DNA from: DASUNQ01 sp035536455
Lineage (GTDB): Bacteria > Acidobacteriota > Thermoanaerobaculia > Multivoradales > UBA5704
Assembly (NCBI GenBank): GCA_035536455.1
Contig: DATLOC010000058.1
Coordinates: forward strand, 62,001-126,000
Length of the DNA: 64,000 nucleotides
Direction: 5' to 3'
Part shown: in pieces, positions 56,774-64,000 of the stretch
How the letters are laid out: the number at the start of each line of letters is the position of its first letter
How positions within the stretch are numbered: position 1 is the stretch's first letter
Translations under genes and position numbers: made by a program
The notes under the pieces: generated by a model
The model's input: the letters and a program-made list of their open reading frames with translations, nothing else
What the model was told of the DNA's origin: nothing
Database searches by the model: none

Positions 56774-59485
56774 CTAGTTGATCTCCTCGATCGTCACGCT
56801 CTGCGTGACGCGCACGTTGTCGGTGGCGGCGTCAGGGCCGTCGCCGTCGCCCTCGGTCCAGCCGGTCCAGCCCAGCTTGCAGCTCCCGCTCGGGTCGGAG
56901 GGACTGGGGTCGGCGGTGCAGAGGAAGATCATCTTGTCGGTCGTCGGGCTGCCGGTGAGGCTGAAGGTCCCCGGGTAGGCATGGTTGAAATGGAAGTACG
57001 GCCGGAGGTACTTGTCGTAGTCCTTGTCCTCGAAGTTGGTGCCGTCGTAAGTGCCGTTCGTGTCCAAGTCGTAGTCCATGATCAGCACCCCCGCCCGCAC
57101 GGTGTCGTCGGCAGCCGAGCCCACCGTGCCTGACCAGTCGACGTTGACGTCCCTGCCGTCCTCCGTCGCGTCATCGGTGAAGCCCTTGCTGACCTTCTCG
57201 ACCTGCCCACCCTGACGCCAGACGTAGAACTCGTCGGGTGGAACGAACCAGTCGGTCGTCCCGTCCGAGTCGAGGACGTCGTACAGCTTCGAGATCCGGT
57301 AGGTGACGCCGTGCTTCTTGAGCGGGTTGTAGTTGGCCTTCACCGCGGTCTGCACCAAGCCGATCGTGGCCGTCACCTCGGCGTGGTCGGAGGCGCAGCC
57401 CGCATCCTCCTCCCACTCGCCGGCGTTAGCGTTGATGGCCACCACCGGCTCTGACGGGTTGCCGGGCGGCCCGACGAGGCTGTAACGGGGAAAGTTCCCC
57501 TCGGCGGGCAACACCAGGATGTAGTCGACCCGCGCCTCTTTCGGCAGCAGGCTGACCGTGTCGTAGCCGTCGAAGTTGTCGCCGACCGTGACGCAGGTGG
57601 CGGCGCTCGTCGAGGGGATGGCGCTCTCGGTGCCGTTGCCGATCCAGGTGCCTCTCGCGTCGCGGGCCAGGAGGTCGTAGAGGTCCCACGCCCAGCCGTT
57701 CCCCTTGTCGAAGGCGGAGAGCTCCCAGTTGCCCAGCTGTTCGCGCATGCCCCGGTACTGGCCGCCGAAGCCGGCCTTGTCTTTCGTCTCGTCGGCCCAT
57801 TTCGCCACGTCGGTGTTCCGCGTCGCCTTGGAAACCCCCTTCGGCCCGATCTGGTTAAGGTCGCCCAGCATGAAGGCCGGGCGGTCGAGGCCGTTGGGCG
57901 AGCCTTGGCCGCCGGCGCGCTTTTTCTTCGCCCAGTTGCGGAACCCCGCGAACTGCTCCGCGCGGACGTTCACTTGCCATGGGTTGGCGCCCCCACCGGC
58001 CTTGACGCAGTTGTGCCCCCCCACCGGCTGGCCGGCCGTGTCCTCACACCAGATGGTGGTGGCGTACTCGCCGTCCTCCTCGTAGTCGGCCTGCGTGTGG
58101 GTGCAGAAGACGTCGACGAAGTCGTCGGAGATCCAAGTCTCGGACTTGCCCGGTGTCAACGGGGTGGAAGGCACGGCGGACGACTGCTTGACCCCGATCC
58201 GCGCCCACACGATGCCCTTCCAGCCGGGACGCGGGGTCCCGATCCCCAAGCACTCGCCCTCCGACGGATCCTCATCGGCGCACCAGGACGAGACTTCCGG
58301 CAGCTCGCCGTAGAGCACCCAGTCGGAGTCGACGATCGGGCCCGCCGCGAGGATCATGTTGTTGGGCGGATCACCGCCGGGCCGGTACACCGCGTGCATC
58401 GGGGCCAAGTTGTTGTCGGCACGGAGCTTGTTGACAGCGGCGACCAGCTCGGGCTTGGCGTTCTCCTCCATGATCTCGGTCACGCAAACGACGTCGTTCC
58501 TGAAGACGAGCTGCGCAAAGTCCAAAATCTCCCCTGGACCGCCGTCGCCGGCAGGGGCGTCGAGCTGACCGACGTTGTAGGCGCTCATGCTCAACTCGAT
58601 CCGCTCGGGCAGCCCCATGGCCACGGTCTGCCACGAGAGGGTGCTCAGGTCGGTCGGCGGCTTGTTGAAGAAGTTCGGAAGGTGCCCGAACGACCCGGTC
58701 GGTCCCGGAATCACGAGCGGACGGTGCAGCACTCCGAGGCCGAAGAGCTCGTCCTCGACGATCTGGCTGGTGTTGATGGCCGCGCCGCGAGGCTGAGCGT
58801 GGACCGAGACCTCGAAGCTGAGGAAAGCCACGACGGCGCCCTGCTTCGCCTCTTCCTGCCCCTTGGCGACGACCTTGAACGCCTCCTTGTCGGGGTCGTC
58901 GCCCGGCAGCGTGATGTTTTTCCAGCCGGCGGCGCAGGCCCCCTTGAACTGCTTGAGAGTGAGCTTCAACCCGCTCGAGCCCTGCACGCTCGTGTAGCCG
59001 ATGACGATCTTGCGATCCTCCCCTGCCGGGTGAGCGGTGGGTTGGTTGTTGGCCTTGCAGCTCTGGCTGTCGAGGCTGGCCTGGCGCGCGCCGTCGAGGA
59101 AGAGGGTGATCTCGCCCCGCTCGCCCCACGGTTGCGCGGTGCTGGCGTGCACCTTGAGGCCCACGAACAGAGTGCTGGCGGCGCAGCCGCTGCCGTCGGA
59201 CTTTTTGCACTGGGTGGAGGTGAAGGAGACGTTGTCCGACATGCTGAGGTACAGCTTGCCGTTGCCCTTGGGGGCGCTGTTGCTGAAGTCGTTCAGCTCG
59301 ACGCGGATGCCGTTGGCGTACTCGGTCTCCTTGATCGAGCCGTCGACGGACGGCTGCACCTGCCCGTCCTGCCACTCGGGGCCGATGCTCTGCAGCGGCA
59401 TCCAGATCCGCGGCGGCTCGGCGGCACAGATCGACGGCGCGGCGAGGGCCAGGACGACGGTGGACACGACGCTGCGGCGGTCCAT
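56774..59485 (-). CDS. Secreted endonuclease/exonuclease/phosphatase-family protein
   Basis: 903 residues, signal peptide (RRSVVSTVVLALAAPSICAAE). An N-terminal beta-rich binding domain (residues about 25-280) precedes an EEP catalytic domain: CVTEIMEENAKPELV (metal-binding Glu), VDVFCTHTQADYEE, FMLGDLNQIGP (Asp/Asn), and CASDHAEVTATIGL (final Asp-His pair). A C-terminal part with DTNGTYDGTNFEDKDYDKYL may bind calcium. Such enzymes are exported nucleases or sphingomyelinase-like phosphodiesterases. The long insert between domains is unusual. Base use is somewhat less GC-extreme than in neighbouring housekeeping genes. Confidence 0.8.
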   Translation of the reverse strand: MDRRSVVSTVVLALAAPSICAAEPPRIWMPLQSIGPEWQDGQVQPSVDGSIKETEYANGIRVELNDFSNSAPKGNGKLYLSMSDNVSFTSTQCKKSDGSGCAASTLFVGLKVHASTAQPWGERGEITLFLDGARQASLDSQSCKANNQPTAHPAGEDRKIVIGYTSVQGSSGLKLTLKQFKGACAAGWKNITLPGDDPDKEAFKVVAKGQEEAKQGAVVAFLSFEVSVHAQPRGAAINTSQIVEDELFGLGVLHRPLVIPGPTGSFGHLPNFFNKPPTDLSTLSWQTVAMGLPERIELSMSAYNVGQLDAPAGDGGPGEILDFAQLVFRNDVVCVTEIMEENAKPELVAAVNKLRADNNLAPMHAVYRPGGDPPNNMILAAGPIVDSDWVLYGELPEVSSWCADEDPSEGECLGIGTPRPGWKGIVWARIGVKQSSAVPSTPLTPGKSETWISDDFVDVFCTHTQADYEEDGEYATTIWCEDTAGQPVGGHNCVKAGGGANPWQVNVRAEQFAGFRNWAKKKRAGGQGSPNGLDRPAFMLGDLNQIGPKGVSKATRNTDVAKWADETKDKAGFGGQYRGMREQLGNWELSAFDKGNGWAWDLYDLLARDARGTWIGNGTESAIPSTSAATCVTVGDNFDGYDTVSLLPKEARVDYILVLPAEGNFPRYSLVGPPGNPSEPVVAINANAGEWEEDAGCASDHAEVTATIGLVQTAVKANYNPLKKHGVTYRISKLYDVLDSDGTTDWFVPPDEFYVWRQGGQVEKVSKGFTDDATEDGRDVNVDWSGTVGSAADDTVRAGVLIMDYDLDTNGTYDGTNFEDKDYDKYLRPYFHFNHAYPGTFSLTGSPTTDKMIFLCTADPSPSDPSGSCKLGWTGWTEGDGDGPDAATDNVRVTQSVTIEEIN

Positions 59486-59583
59486 GGGATCCTCCTTCGC
59501 CCGCTAGGGCGGCGAGTGCGAGCTGCGCTTTCGGAGTGCGACAGCTTATACCCGTTCCCTGGATCGCTTCTGGGCTTAGTCGC

Positions 59584-60099
59584 TCAACGCCCGTGCCGCA
59601 CCAGCTCCTGGACCTGCAGCACGCGCGGCTCCCCTCCCTTCCCGGTTTCCGGAACCACGCCGCGCAGCACCACGTCCTTCCCGGCGTGCTCGTCGTGCAG
59701 GCGCTTGGCGAGGCCCTTGGCGCTCGGGCGGTCGACGAGCAGGTAGACGACGTCGAGGCCTTTCACGGCAAGACCGGGCTTGCCGCGGTGGACGATCGTG
59801 CCGGCGATCCGCACCTCGGCATCCTTGGGCGTGAAGCCGCCGTCGATCGCCACCTGCCGGACGGCTTCGACCGTCGCGGTGTTGCCGGGGCGGAAGGTGA
59901 GATCGACGACGCCGCGGTTGAGCGAGACCTCGACCTTCTCCACCCCCTTGATCTTCTGCATGGCCACGCGCACGGCGTGGGCGCAGACCGCTCAGTCCAT
60001 GCCGAAGAGGGTTTGCTGCATGCGCAGCAGCTCGGCGTGCGCCGTGGCGGCCGGCGCGAGCAGGGTGAGCAGGAGCGAGAGCAGGACGAGGCGTTTCAT
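59584..60099 (-). CDS. MerP-like heavy-metal-associated selenoprotein (in-frame UGA = Sec36)
   Basis: 171 residues if UGA at 59994-59992 is read as selenocysteine. ATG at 60099 overlaps the upstream stop (ATGA). Signal peptide (KRLVLLSLLLTLLAPAATAHA), then LRMQQTLFGMD-U-AVCAHAVRVAMQ and KIKGVEKVEVSLNRGVVDLTF, a complete HMA domain in which the UGA replaces exactly the first Cys of GMxCxxC. The frame continues without any other stop to 59584, adding an OB-like C-terminal domain (GLDVVYLLVDRPSAKGLAKR). A hairpin directly follows the UGA. selA is present at 28.6 kb. Read as a stop, the gene would yield a useless 35-residue peptide. HMA domains bind soft metals; UxxC should bind or reduce them more strongly. 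Confidence 0.88.
59957..59994 (-). other. Bacterial SECIS-like hairpin after the UGA codon
   Basis: From the UGA at 59994, CCACGC (59980-59975) pairs with GCGTGG (59969-59964) around the 5-nt loop CGTGC that contains the GU expected of bSECIS loops; TGC/GCA close an outer stem. The loop is 17 nt beyond the UGA, within the range of known bacterial SECIS elements. Confidence 0.6.
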
Positions 60100-60965
60100 G
60101 GCGTGCTCCTCGGTATGAACCAGTAGCTGAAGTTGACGACGAAGCGGACGTCCTCCTCGGGCTGGTCGCCGTGGAGGTCGCTGTGGACGGGGAAGAGCGG
60201 GCCGCCGGAGATGCCCCAGGGCCCGTAAAGCCCGAGCACGGTCGGGCCGGCGAAGACCTCGTGGCCGCCAGTGTCGGCCAGCGCGCGGCCGGCGATCTCG
60301 TCGCGCCCGCGGTACTCGCCCACCAGCTCGACGAACCAGCGCCAGTCCGCGTGCGGCAGCTCGGCGCGGAAGCGCTGCGGCCGGTAGCCGTAGACCAGGC
60401 TCCAGATCGCCATGTCGCCGGTGCGGTCGCCGCCGCGTGCGCTCGCCGCGCGCTGGACCTGGGCGCCGGCCCAGGCGTAGTGGACGCGCGAGGCGTAGCC
60501 GGTGGCGAGCCCGCCGAGGACGCCCGGCGAGGTGCGCACGCCGGCGCGGACGTCGTCGGTCGGGACCTCGAGGCCGAGATAGGCGGTCGACTCGAAGCGC
60601 GCGCCGACGCCCAGCGCCCGCCGGTGGAAGCGCCAGCCGAGGAGGAGCTCGGCGTCGCGGACCCCCGGCATCGTCGCCATCATCCTCGCCGGCGGCACCC
60701 CCGGGTCGTCGTCGAGCGACAGCGGCAGCGAGACGGAGACCTGGAGGTCCTCCGTCAAGCCGTAGCCGAGCATCGGCCGGACCATCGCCATCTCGCCCGC
60801 GCTCCCCGAGCGCCCCATGGCGCCGACGTCCAGGCTCCACAGTCCCTGCCCGAGCGTCGGCGTGGCGAGCCCGTAGACCGGCCCGTGCCCGGCCGCGGCG
60901 AGCGGGGAGGCGGCGAGCACGAGGCCGAGCGCCGCGGCGAGGGTGATGCGCGCCCGCACGCTCAC
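60096..60965 (-). CDS. Outer-membrane beta-barrel-like protein of the metal operon
   Basis: 289 residues from GTG at 60965, overlapping the MerT-like stop (GTGA). Signal peptide (ARITLAAALGLVLAASPLAAA), then alternating amphipathic strands (LWSLDVGAMGRSGSAGEMAMV, GLTEDLQVSVSLPLSLDDD, VGARFESTAYLGLEVP) and a C-terminal aromatic FVVNFSYWFIP. It resembles transporter-annotated barrel proteins often found beside metal-uptake genes. It probably forms the outer-membrane route for the metal handled by its neighbours; this is inference. Confidence 0.68.
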   Translation of the reverse strand: MSVRARITLAAALGLVLAASPLAAAGHGPVYGLATPTLGQGLWSLDVGAMGRSGSAGEMAMVRPMLGYGLTEDLQVSVSLPLSLDDDPGVPPARMMATMPGVRDAELLLGWRFHRRALGVGARFESTAYLGLEVPTDDVRAGVRTSPGVLGGLATGYASRVHYAWAGAQVQRAASARGGDRTGDMAIWSLVYGYRPQRFRAELPHADWRWFVELVGEYRGRDEIAGRALADTGGHEVFAGPTVLGLYGPWGISGGPLFPVHSDLHGDQPEEDVRFVVNFSYWFIPRSTP

Positions 60966-61399
60966 GACGCGAACCTCGCGAGCAGGGGCCCGAGTAGGTA
61001 CGCCGCGAAGAGCCCGATCCCGTACAGCGCGGCCGACAGCCACAGCACGCCGCGGCTGAAGCGGCTCGCGACCTGGCAGGCGGCCGGGTCGTCGATTGGG
61101 CAGCCGAGGGTCCGGGCGCGCAACCGAGGCGCGAGCCAGTAGACGTAGCCGAGGTTGCCGGCGATGAGGACGCCGGCGACGGTGAAGGTCCACGCCTTGT
61201 GCCGCGACAGGGCGACGAGCCAGGGGAGGGCCGAGAGCGTCGAGGCCACCGTCGCCCCCAGCCCGACGAGCACGAGCAGCGACGGCAGCGCGCAACAGAC
61301 CAGCGTCCCGAGCGAGGTGAAGAGAGAGAGCAGCGACGACGCCGTCACTTTCGGCGAGGCCGCTCCGGGCGGTGGCAGACTCTGAGATCCAGCTCGCAT
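60962..61399 (-). CDS. MerT-like inner-membrane metal transporter
   Basis: 145 residues from ATG at 61399, which has a strong AAGGAGGAG site; a longer frame starts at 61447 without one. Four hydrophobic helices. The first carries the Cys pair in FTSLGTLVCCALPSLLVLVG, equivalent to the vicinal Cys pair of MerT. A later periplasmic loop has TLGCPIDDPAACQVAS with two more Cys. It would take a soft metal from the MerP-like protein into the cytoplasm. No merA or merR is visible, so mercury is not proven; selenium-linked or copper traffic are alternatives. Confidence 0.75.
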   Translation of the reverse strand: MRAGSQSLPPPGAASPKVTASSLLSLFTSLGTLVCCALPSLLVLVGLGATVASTLSALPWLVALSRHKAWTFTVAGVLIAGNLGYVYWLAPRLRARTLGCPIDDPAACQVASRFSRGVLWLSAALYGIGLFAAYLLGPLLARFAS

Positions 61400-61465
61400 G
61401 CGCTCCTCCTTGGCGAGAAATTCCACGCCGCGACGGCGGCGAGGCACACTTCTCCCGTGGGAGCG

Positions 61466-61813
61466 CTAGATCAGGAAGACGGCGAGGAGGGTATGGAGGC
61501 CGGTGCCCCGGACGACCGCGAGGGGCGGCGGGTGCTCGGCGAGCGCGGACGCCTCGCCGAAGACCAGCAGTTCGGCGACCGCCCGCGGCGCGACGGCGAC
61601 CGGCGCGAGCGCGATCGGCCCAGGCGCCTGCGGCGCCTTCTCGCCGGCCGGCTGGCAGCAGTCCGAGGACATGCCGTCACAGGTCGAGGCGGCGGCGGTG
61701 TCATCCATCGGGCAGGAGGCCGGCTCGCGGCAGGGAGGACCGCTCAGACCCACCACCAGCGTCCACGCCGCGAGGGCGAAGGCAACGGTGGGGAAGCGGC
61801 GCCGCAAGTCCAT
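61466..61813 (-). CDS. Small exported Cys-rich protein heading the metal operon
   Basis: 115 residues. N-terminal signal or anchor (FPTVAFALAAWTLVVGLSG), then PPCREPASCPMDDTAAASTC and DGMSSDCCQPAGE with six Cys, a likely metal or thiol site, followed by hydrophobic segments. It lies 66 bp upstream of the MerT-like gene in the same direction, and may be the first gene of the operon. No family recognised. Confidence 0.6.
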   Translation of the reverse strand: MDLRRRFPTVAFALAAWTLVVGLSGPPCREPASCPMDDTAAASTCDGMSSDCCQPAGEKAPQAPGPIALAPVAVAPRAVAELLVFGEASALAEHPPPLAVVRGTGLHTLLAVFLI

Positions 61814-61828
61814 CGACGGGATTCTAGG

Positions 61829-62077
61829 TCAGAGCCGCCGGCCGTAGATCCAGAAGAACGCGTCCCCCCGAAGGCGCACCGCCGACCATCCTTGGCGGGC
61901 GGAGTAATGGGCTCTCAGGTGTTTGACCGCGCCGTTCTCCTCGTAGACGGCGATCACCTCTTCCCACTCCAAGGGCGGGGTCGAGCCGCTCATCCATTCG
62001 AGGTGACGGGTATCGGACAGATACTCCTCGAGAGCACGGCGCGTGCGCTCCGACCCAGACTCTCTGATCGCTTCCAT
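61829..62077 (-). CDS. Small hypothetical protein
   Basis: 82 residues from ATG at 62077 (EAIRESGSERTRRALEEYLSD); the frame is open to a GTG at 62104. Composition looks protein-like: TPPLEWEEVIAVYEENGAVK and GWSAVRLRGDAFFWIYG. No known domain. It lies just upstream of the Cys-rich gene (15 bp), but its content suggests an accessory gene of its own. Confidence 0.5.
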   Translation of the reverse strand: MEAIRESGSERTRRALEEYLSDTRHLEWMSGSTPPLEWEEVIAVYEENGAVKHLRAHYSARQGWSAVRLRGDAFFWIYGRRL

Positions 62078-62173
62078 TCCGGTCCGAAGTCCCCGCCCGC
62101 GCAACGCCGCAAGAGCAGTGCCATCGCACCTCGGCCATAAGACCTCGCGAGGCCGGCCGCGCCAGCCGCTGCG

Positions 62174-62527
62174 CTAGTTGTCCCGCTGGTGTCCGTCAGA
62201 GCTGGCGGAGCCGTTGGTGCGAGGGAGCTGCTTCCACACCGCGGTCGAGCCGACGAGGAACATGGTCTCCTCGGCCGCGGGGGGCTCGCAGGGGGACCCT
62301 CCGTACCTCAGGAGGAGGGCGTCGATGACCTCCCGGACGAGAGGCTGGGATCCTGGAAAGAGGTAGACCTGCCGCGGGATGTGGGGACCCCGCGAGGCGA
62401 GCATCGCCATCCCGTCGGCTCCCTCCGGAGAACGGACGAAGGCCAGCAGCATGCTGGCAATCGTCGCCTCCTCTTCCCGGGATTCCTCGGGGAGACTCAA
62501 GCAGAAGCACGGCCCAAGACTGCCCAC
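62174..62527 (-). CDS. Hypothetical protein
   Basis: Up to 117 residues from GTG at 62527; an internal ATG at 62452 (LLAFVRSPEGADGMAML) is an equally good start. REVIDALLLRYGGSPCEPPA and AEETMFLVGSTAVWKQLPR look like real protein, but no family is recognised. Accessory zone with mixed base composition. Confidence 0.42.
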   Translation of the reverse strand: MGSLGPCFCLSLPEESREEEATIASMLLAFVRSPEGADGMAMLASRGPHIPRQVYLFPGSQPLVREVIDALLLRYGGSPCEPPAAEETMFLVGSTAVWKQLPRTNGSASSDGHQRDN

Positions 62528-62664
62528 CGCCCGCTCCTCGCCCGCCTTTGACTGCGCGAATGTAGGAGGAGAGTAGCACAGACCCGATCAGCCCCCCCCC
62601 CGGCCCGCGGGGCCGCGAGGGTATGCTTCCATACAAACCCCCGAGGCCAGAAGAGTCGAACGTC

Positions 62665-62913
62665 ATGCAAGCACATCGGACCCGAGCCAGGGTCACAGAG
62701 GATCACGAGGTCACGGTGACGTTGCCTTCTGACTTTCCAGCGGGCGAGGCGGAAGTCATCGTGATTGCCGAGCCGCCGCAGACGGGACCACGCGGCGCGA
62801 CTCCGGCGGCCGATTTCAACAACTGGCTCGACGGCACTCTCCGCCGGCTACCGCCGGCACCGAGCCCACCGCTCGATGCGCTTCGCCGCGAAAACCTCTA
62901 CGAAGACGACTGA
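62665..62913 (+). CDS. Antitoxin of a VapBC-like pair
   Basis: 82 residues from ATG at 62665. A small AbrB-like/beta N-terminus (RARVTEDHEVTVTLPSDFPAG, EAEVIVIAEPP) and a toxin-wrapping C-terminal tail (FNNWLDGTLRRLPP, LDALRRENLYEDD) are characteristic of antitoxins for PIN toxins. The downstream PIN gene, 9 bp away, is truncated. An alternative start at 62623 lacks a good signal. Confidence 0.65.
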   Translation: MQAHRTRARVTEDHEVTVTLPSDFPAGEAEVIVIAEPPQTGPRGATPAADFNNWLDGTLRRLPPAPSPPLDALRRENLYEDD

Positions 62914-62922
62914 TCGTTCGGC

Positions 62923-63123
62923 GTGTTGGTCGAAGACGAGGGGGACAGCCGACCGCTGGACCAGATCGTCGCCAGCGACGGCATAACCGGCAAGCGCGCT
63001 CACGACGGGTGCATCGTGGCGCTCATGCTGTCGCACGTTTCTCGAATTCTGACGCTCAACGGAGGAGACTTCGCGAGCATCGCCGGAGTCGTCGTCCTCG
63101 AGCCGCAAGCCGTGGCCGGTTGA
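62923..63123 (+). pseudogene. VapC-like PIN toxin, N-terminal half missing
   Basis: 66 residues from GTG. GKRAHDGCIVALMLSHVSRILTLNGGDFASIAGVVVLEP is the C-terminal half of a PIN domain, with its acidic residues in AHD and NGGDF. The first half, with the DTNV/L motif and the first catalytic Asp, is absent, so no RNase activity is expected. Confidence 0.75.
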
Positions 63124-63189
63124 CGCATCCGCCCACGCGCAGGAGCGGCGGCAGCGAAAGGCCGCCGCTTCGGCACCATCTGCTGCCGC

Positions 63190-63333
63190 ATGCGCGGCTA
63201 TCGCAATTTGGTGCCGGACCTCCGCGCCACTGGCTCCAGCGCGCCGGGCTTCCACCGCGGGCAGCACTACGAGATCGAGGTCGGGGCGGGGCGGCTTACG
63301 ATTCGAGCTGTAATGGCGCGCGTAAAGACCTGA
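63190..63333 (+). pseudogene. SymE-like remnant
   Basis: 47 residues. LVPDLRATGSSAPGFHRGQH then YEIEVGAGRLTIRAV aligns with the SymE/AbrB swapped-hairpin domain, but the RWLE segment between Gly and AGF is shortened by two to three residues and the N-terminal part is missing. It lies between the VapC remnant and 21-bp array 3, repeating the SymE-then-array order seen at 35.7-36.4 kb. Confidence 0.55.
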
Positions 63334-63390
63334 CGCTGCTCCGCGAGGAGTCGCCAATCCTTGAGTCGTTCTCCTAGGGTGTCGGGCACG

Positions 63391-63999
63391 TCAGGATCTC
63401 CTTTCGTTCGTTGGGGATTGGGGGTGCGACGCTCCGCGACGCCCGCCGAGCGGCGCGAAATGGCCTCCGGGAGGCGCGGAACGCCCTGCAGCGGCTTCGG
63501 AACCCTTTCCCGGAGCGTGGGAATGGGTTGCGCGGGCCGGGGAACAGGTTGCGGAGCGCCGGGAACCCTTTCCGAGCGGCTCGGAGGAGGTTCCGCGGCG
63601 CGCGCAACCCATTCCCGGCGTCGCGCAATCAATTCCCGGCGCCGCGCAACAGGTTCCGGAGGGCGCGCAGGAGGTTCCGAGGTCCCGGGAGGACCTTGGG
63701 AGGCTCCACCGGGGCGTCTGAAGGTCGCGCGGGGACATTTCGGGGCTTCCGGCGGGCGTTACGCCACCTTCTCCAAGGCCCGCCGCGAGCTCCAGCTCCT
63801 CCTTCGTCAGGGCGCGGGCGGTCTTGGCGGTGGTGAGGGTGAGGGTGACGGCGCCGCCGGCGATCTGGACGGCGCTGACGCGCCATTCCGGCAGGCCGGC
63901 GAGGAGCACCTGGATGCGCTCGGCCTTCAGGTGCTCGGTGACGGGGGTGGTGAACCGGGCGGAATGCCCGGACCCGAAGTCGAATCGGCGAGCTTGTGG
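63391..63999 (-). CDS. Unknown protein, start outside window; C-terminus runs through array 3
   Basis: Open frame from the right edge on the minus strand. The first part looks like a folded protein: RRFDFGSGHSARFTTPVTEH, LKAERIQVLLAGLPEWRVSA, VTLTLTTAKTARALTKEELELAAGL. Beyond about 63760 the frame continues through the 21-bp array, giving 7-residue repeats with frequent Cys, Pro and Gly until TGA at 63391. Either the natural stop was lost when the array grew, or the array encodes a tail. I do not recognise a family. Confidence 0.45.
   Translation of the reverse strand, partial: PQARRFDFGSGHSARFTTPVTEHLKAERIQVLLAGLPEWRVSAVQIAGGAVTLTLTTAKTARALTKEELELAAGLGEGGVTPAGSPEMSPRDLQTPRWSLPRSSRDLGTSCAPSGTCCAAPGIDCATPGMGCARRGTSSEPLGKGSRRSATCSPARATHSHAPGKGSEAAAGRSAPPGGHFAPLGGRRGASHPQSPTNERRS
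63426..63698. repeat. Degenerate 21-bp tandem array 3 (13 clear units, fading to about 63760)
   Basis: Units start at 63426, 63447, 63468 and every 21 nt to 63678. The consensus is roughly CGGAGCG, then CGGGAAC, then four variable bases, then TTC or TTG; dyads such as GGAACCCTTTCC recur. After 63698 one 22-nt unit and two weaker units follow. Unit identity is low, yet no unit in the clear part deviates from 21 nt. It begins 92 bp after the SymE-like remnant. Confidence 0.9.
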
Positions 64000-64000
64000 A

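Noticed and set aside
63121..63333. UGA at 63121 as a second selenocysteine joining the VapC remnant and the SymE-like remnant
   Set aside because: They are in frame, but the UGA lies at a domain boundary with no Cys-equivalent position and the two domains are unrelated.

Overview
The window is about 64 kb of very GC-rich bacterial chromosome (visibly around 70% or more G+C, with strongly GC-biased third codon positions). Genes are densely packed, often with 4-nt ATGA/GTGA overlaps. The gene content (NtrB/NtrC-controlled type IV pilus cluster with PilY1, a receiver-kinase-TonB fusion, DUF4388, YebC, TldD/TldE, GT39 membrane glycosyltransferases, SelA) suggests Acidobacteriota, perhaps Thermoanaerobaculia or a relative; Myxococcota-like lineages are the alternative. 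The assignment is inference from gene content, as no rRNA gene is present.

Layout. 0-12.5 kb: envelope/glycan genes (a GT4 cut by the left edge, a methyltransferase, three GT39-like membrane glycosyltransferases, an LPG-synthase-like flippase, DUF362, a DegT aminotransferase, an ASST-like protein, a DUF4287 protein). 12.5-13.0 kb: a large degenerate 21-bp tandem array. 13-27.2 kb: type IV pilus/pseudopilus region with an alternating duplicated module (M20 peptidase, pilin, M20 peptidase, pilin), PilD, a sensor kinase, then PilV/W/X/Y1 and a small exported protein. Three pilin starts are preceded by sigma-54 -24/-12 elements, and an NtrC-type activator lies at 27.3-28.6 kb. 28.6-33 kb: selA, an MXAN_5187-like protein, a TPR protein, ychF. 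33.2-36.4 kb: a lower-GC accessory island with a HigBA-like pair, a frameshifted VOC gene, a SRPBCC gene, a TIR-domain protein, a SymE-like gene and a second 21-bp array. 36.4-50.8 kb: housekeeping genes (tldE/tldD, acyl-CoA carboxylase beta, glyA, folC, accD, kinase fusion, yebC, ruvC, DUF4388). 50.8-59.5 kb: mntA with a broken hepT, a lipoprotein, an alpha-glucan phosphorylase, an outer-membrane protein, an RHH protein and a secreted EEP nuclease-like protein. 59.6-61.8 kb: a MerT/MerP-like metal operon whose MerP-like gene has an in-frame UGA exactly where the first Cys of the GMDCxxC motif should be, followed by a SECIS-like hairpin, so a selenoprotein in a genome that has selA. 61.8-64 kb: small accessory genes, antitoxin plus truncated VapC, a SymE-like remnant and a third 21-bp array running into a gene cut by the right edge.

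Three observations stand out. (1) Three copies of a 165-168-bp element (31.6, 39.1, 42.7 kb) share a conserved core of about 110 nt, yet each is bounded by its own 28-30-nt perfectly self-complementary arms that differ between copies. (2) Three long intergenic arrays have a strict 21-bp period (two B-DNA turns) with drifting consensus, and two of them lie just downstream of SymE/AbrB-like genes. (3) The MerP-like UxxC selenoprotein sits at the end of a translationally coupled operon.
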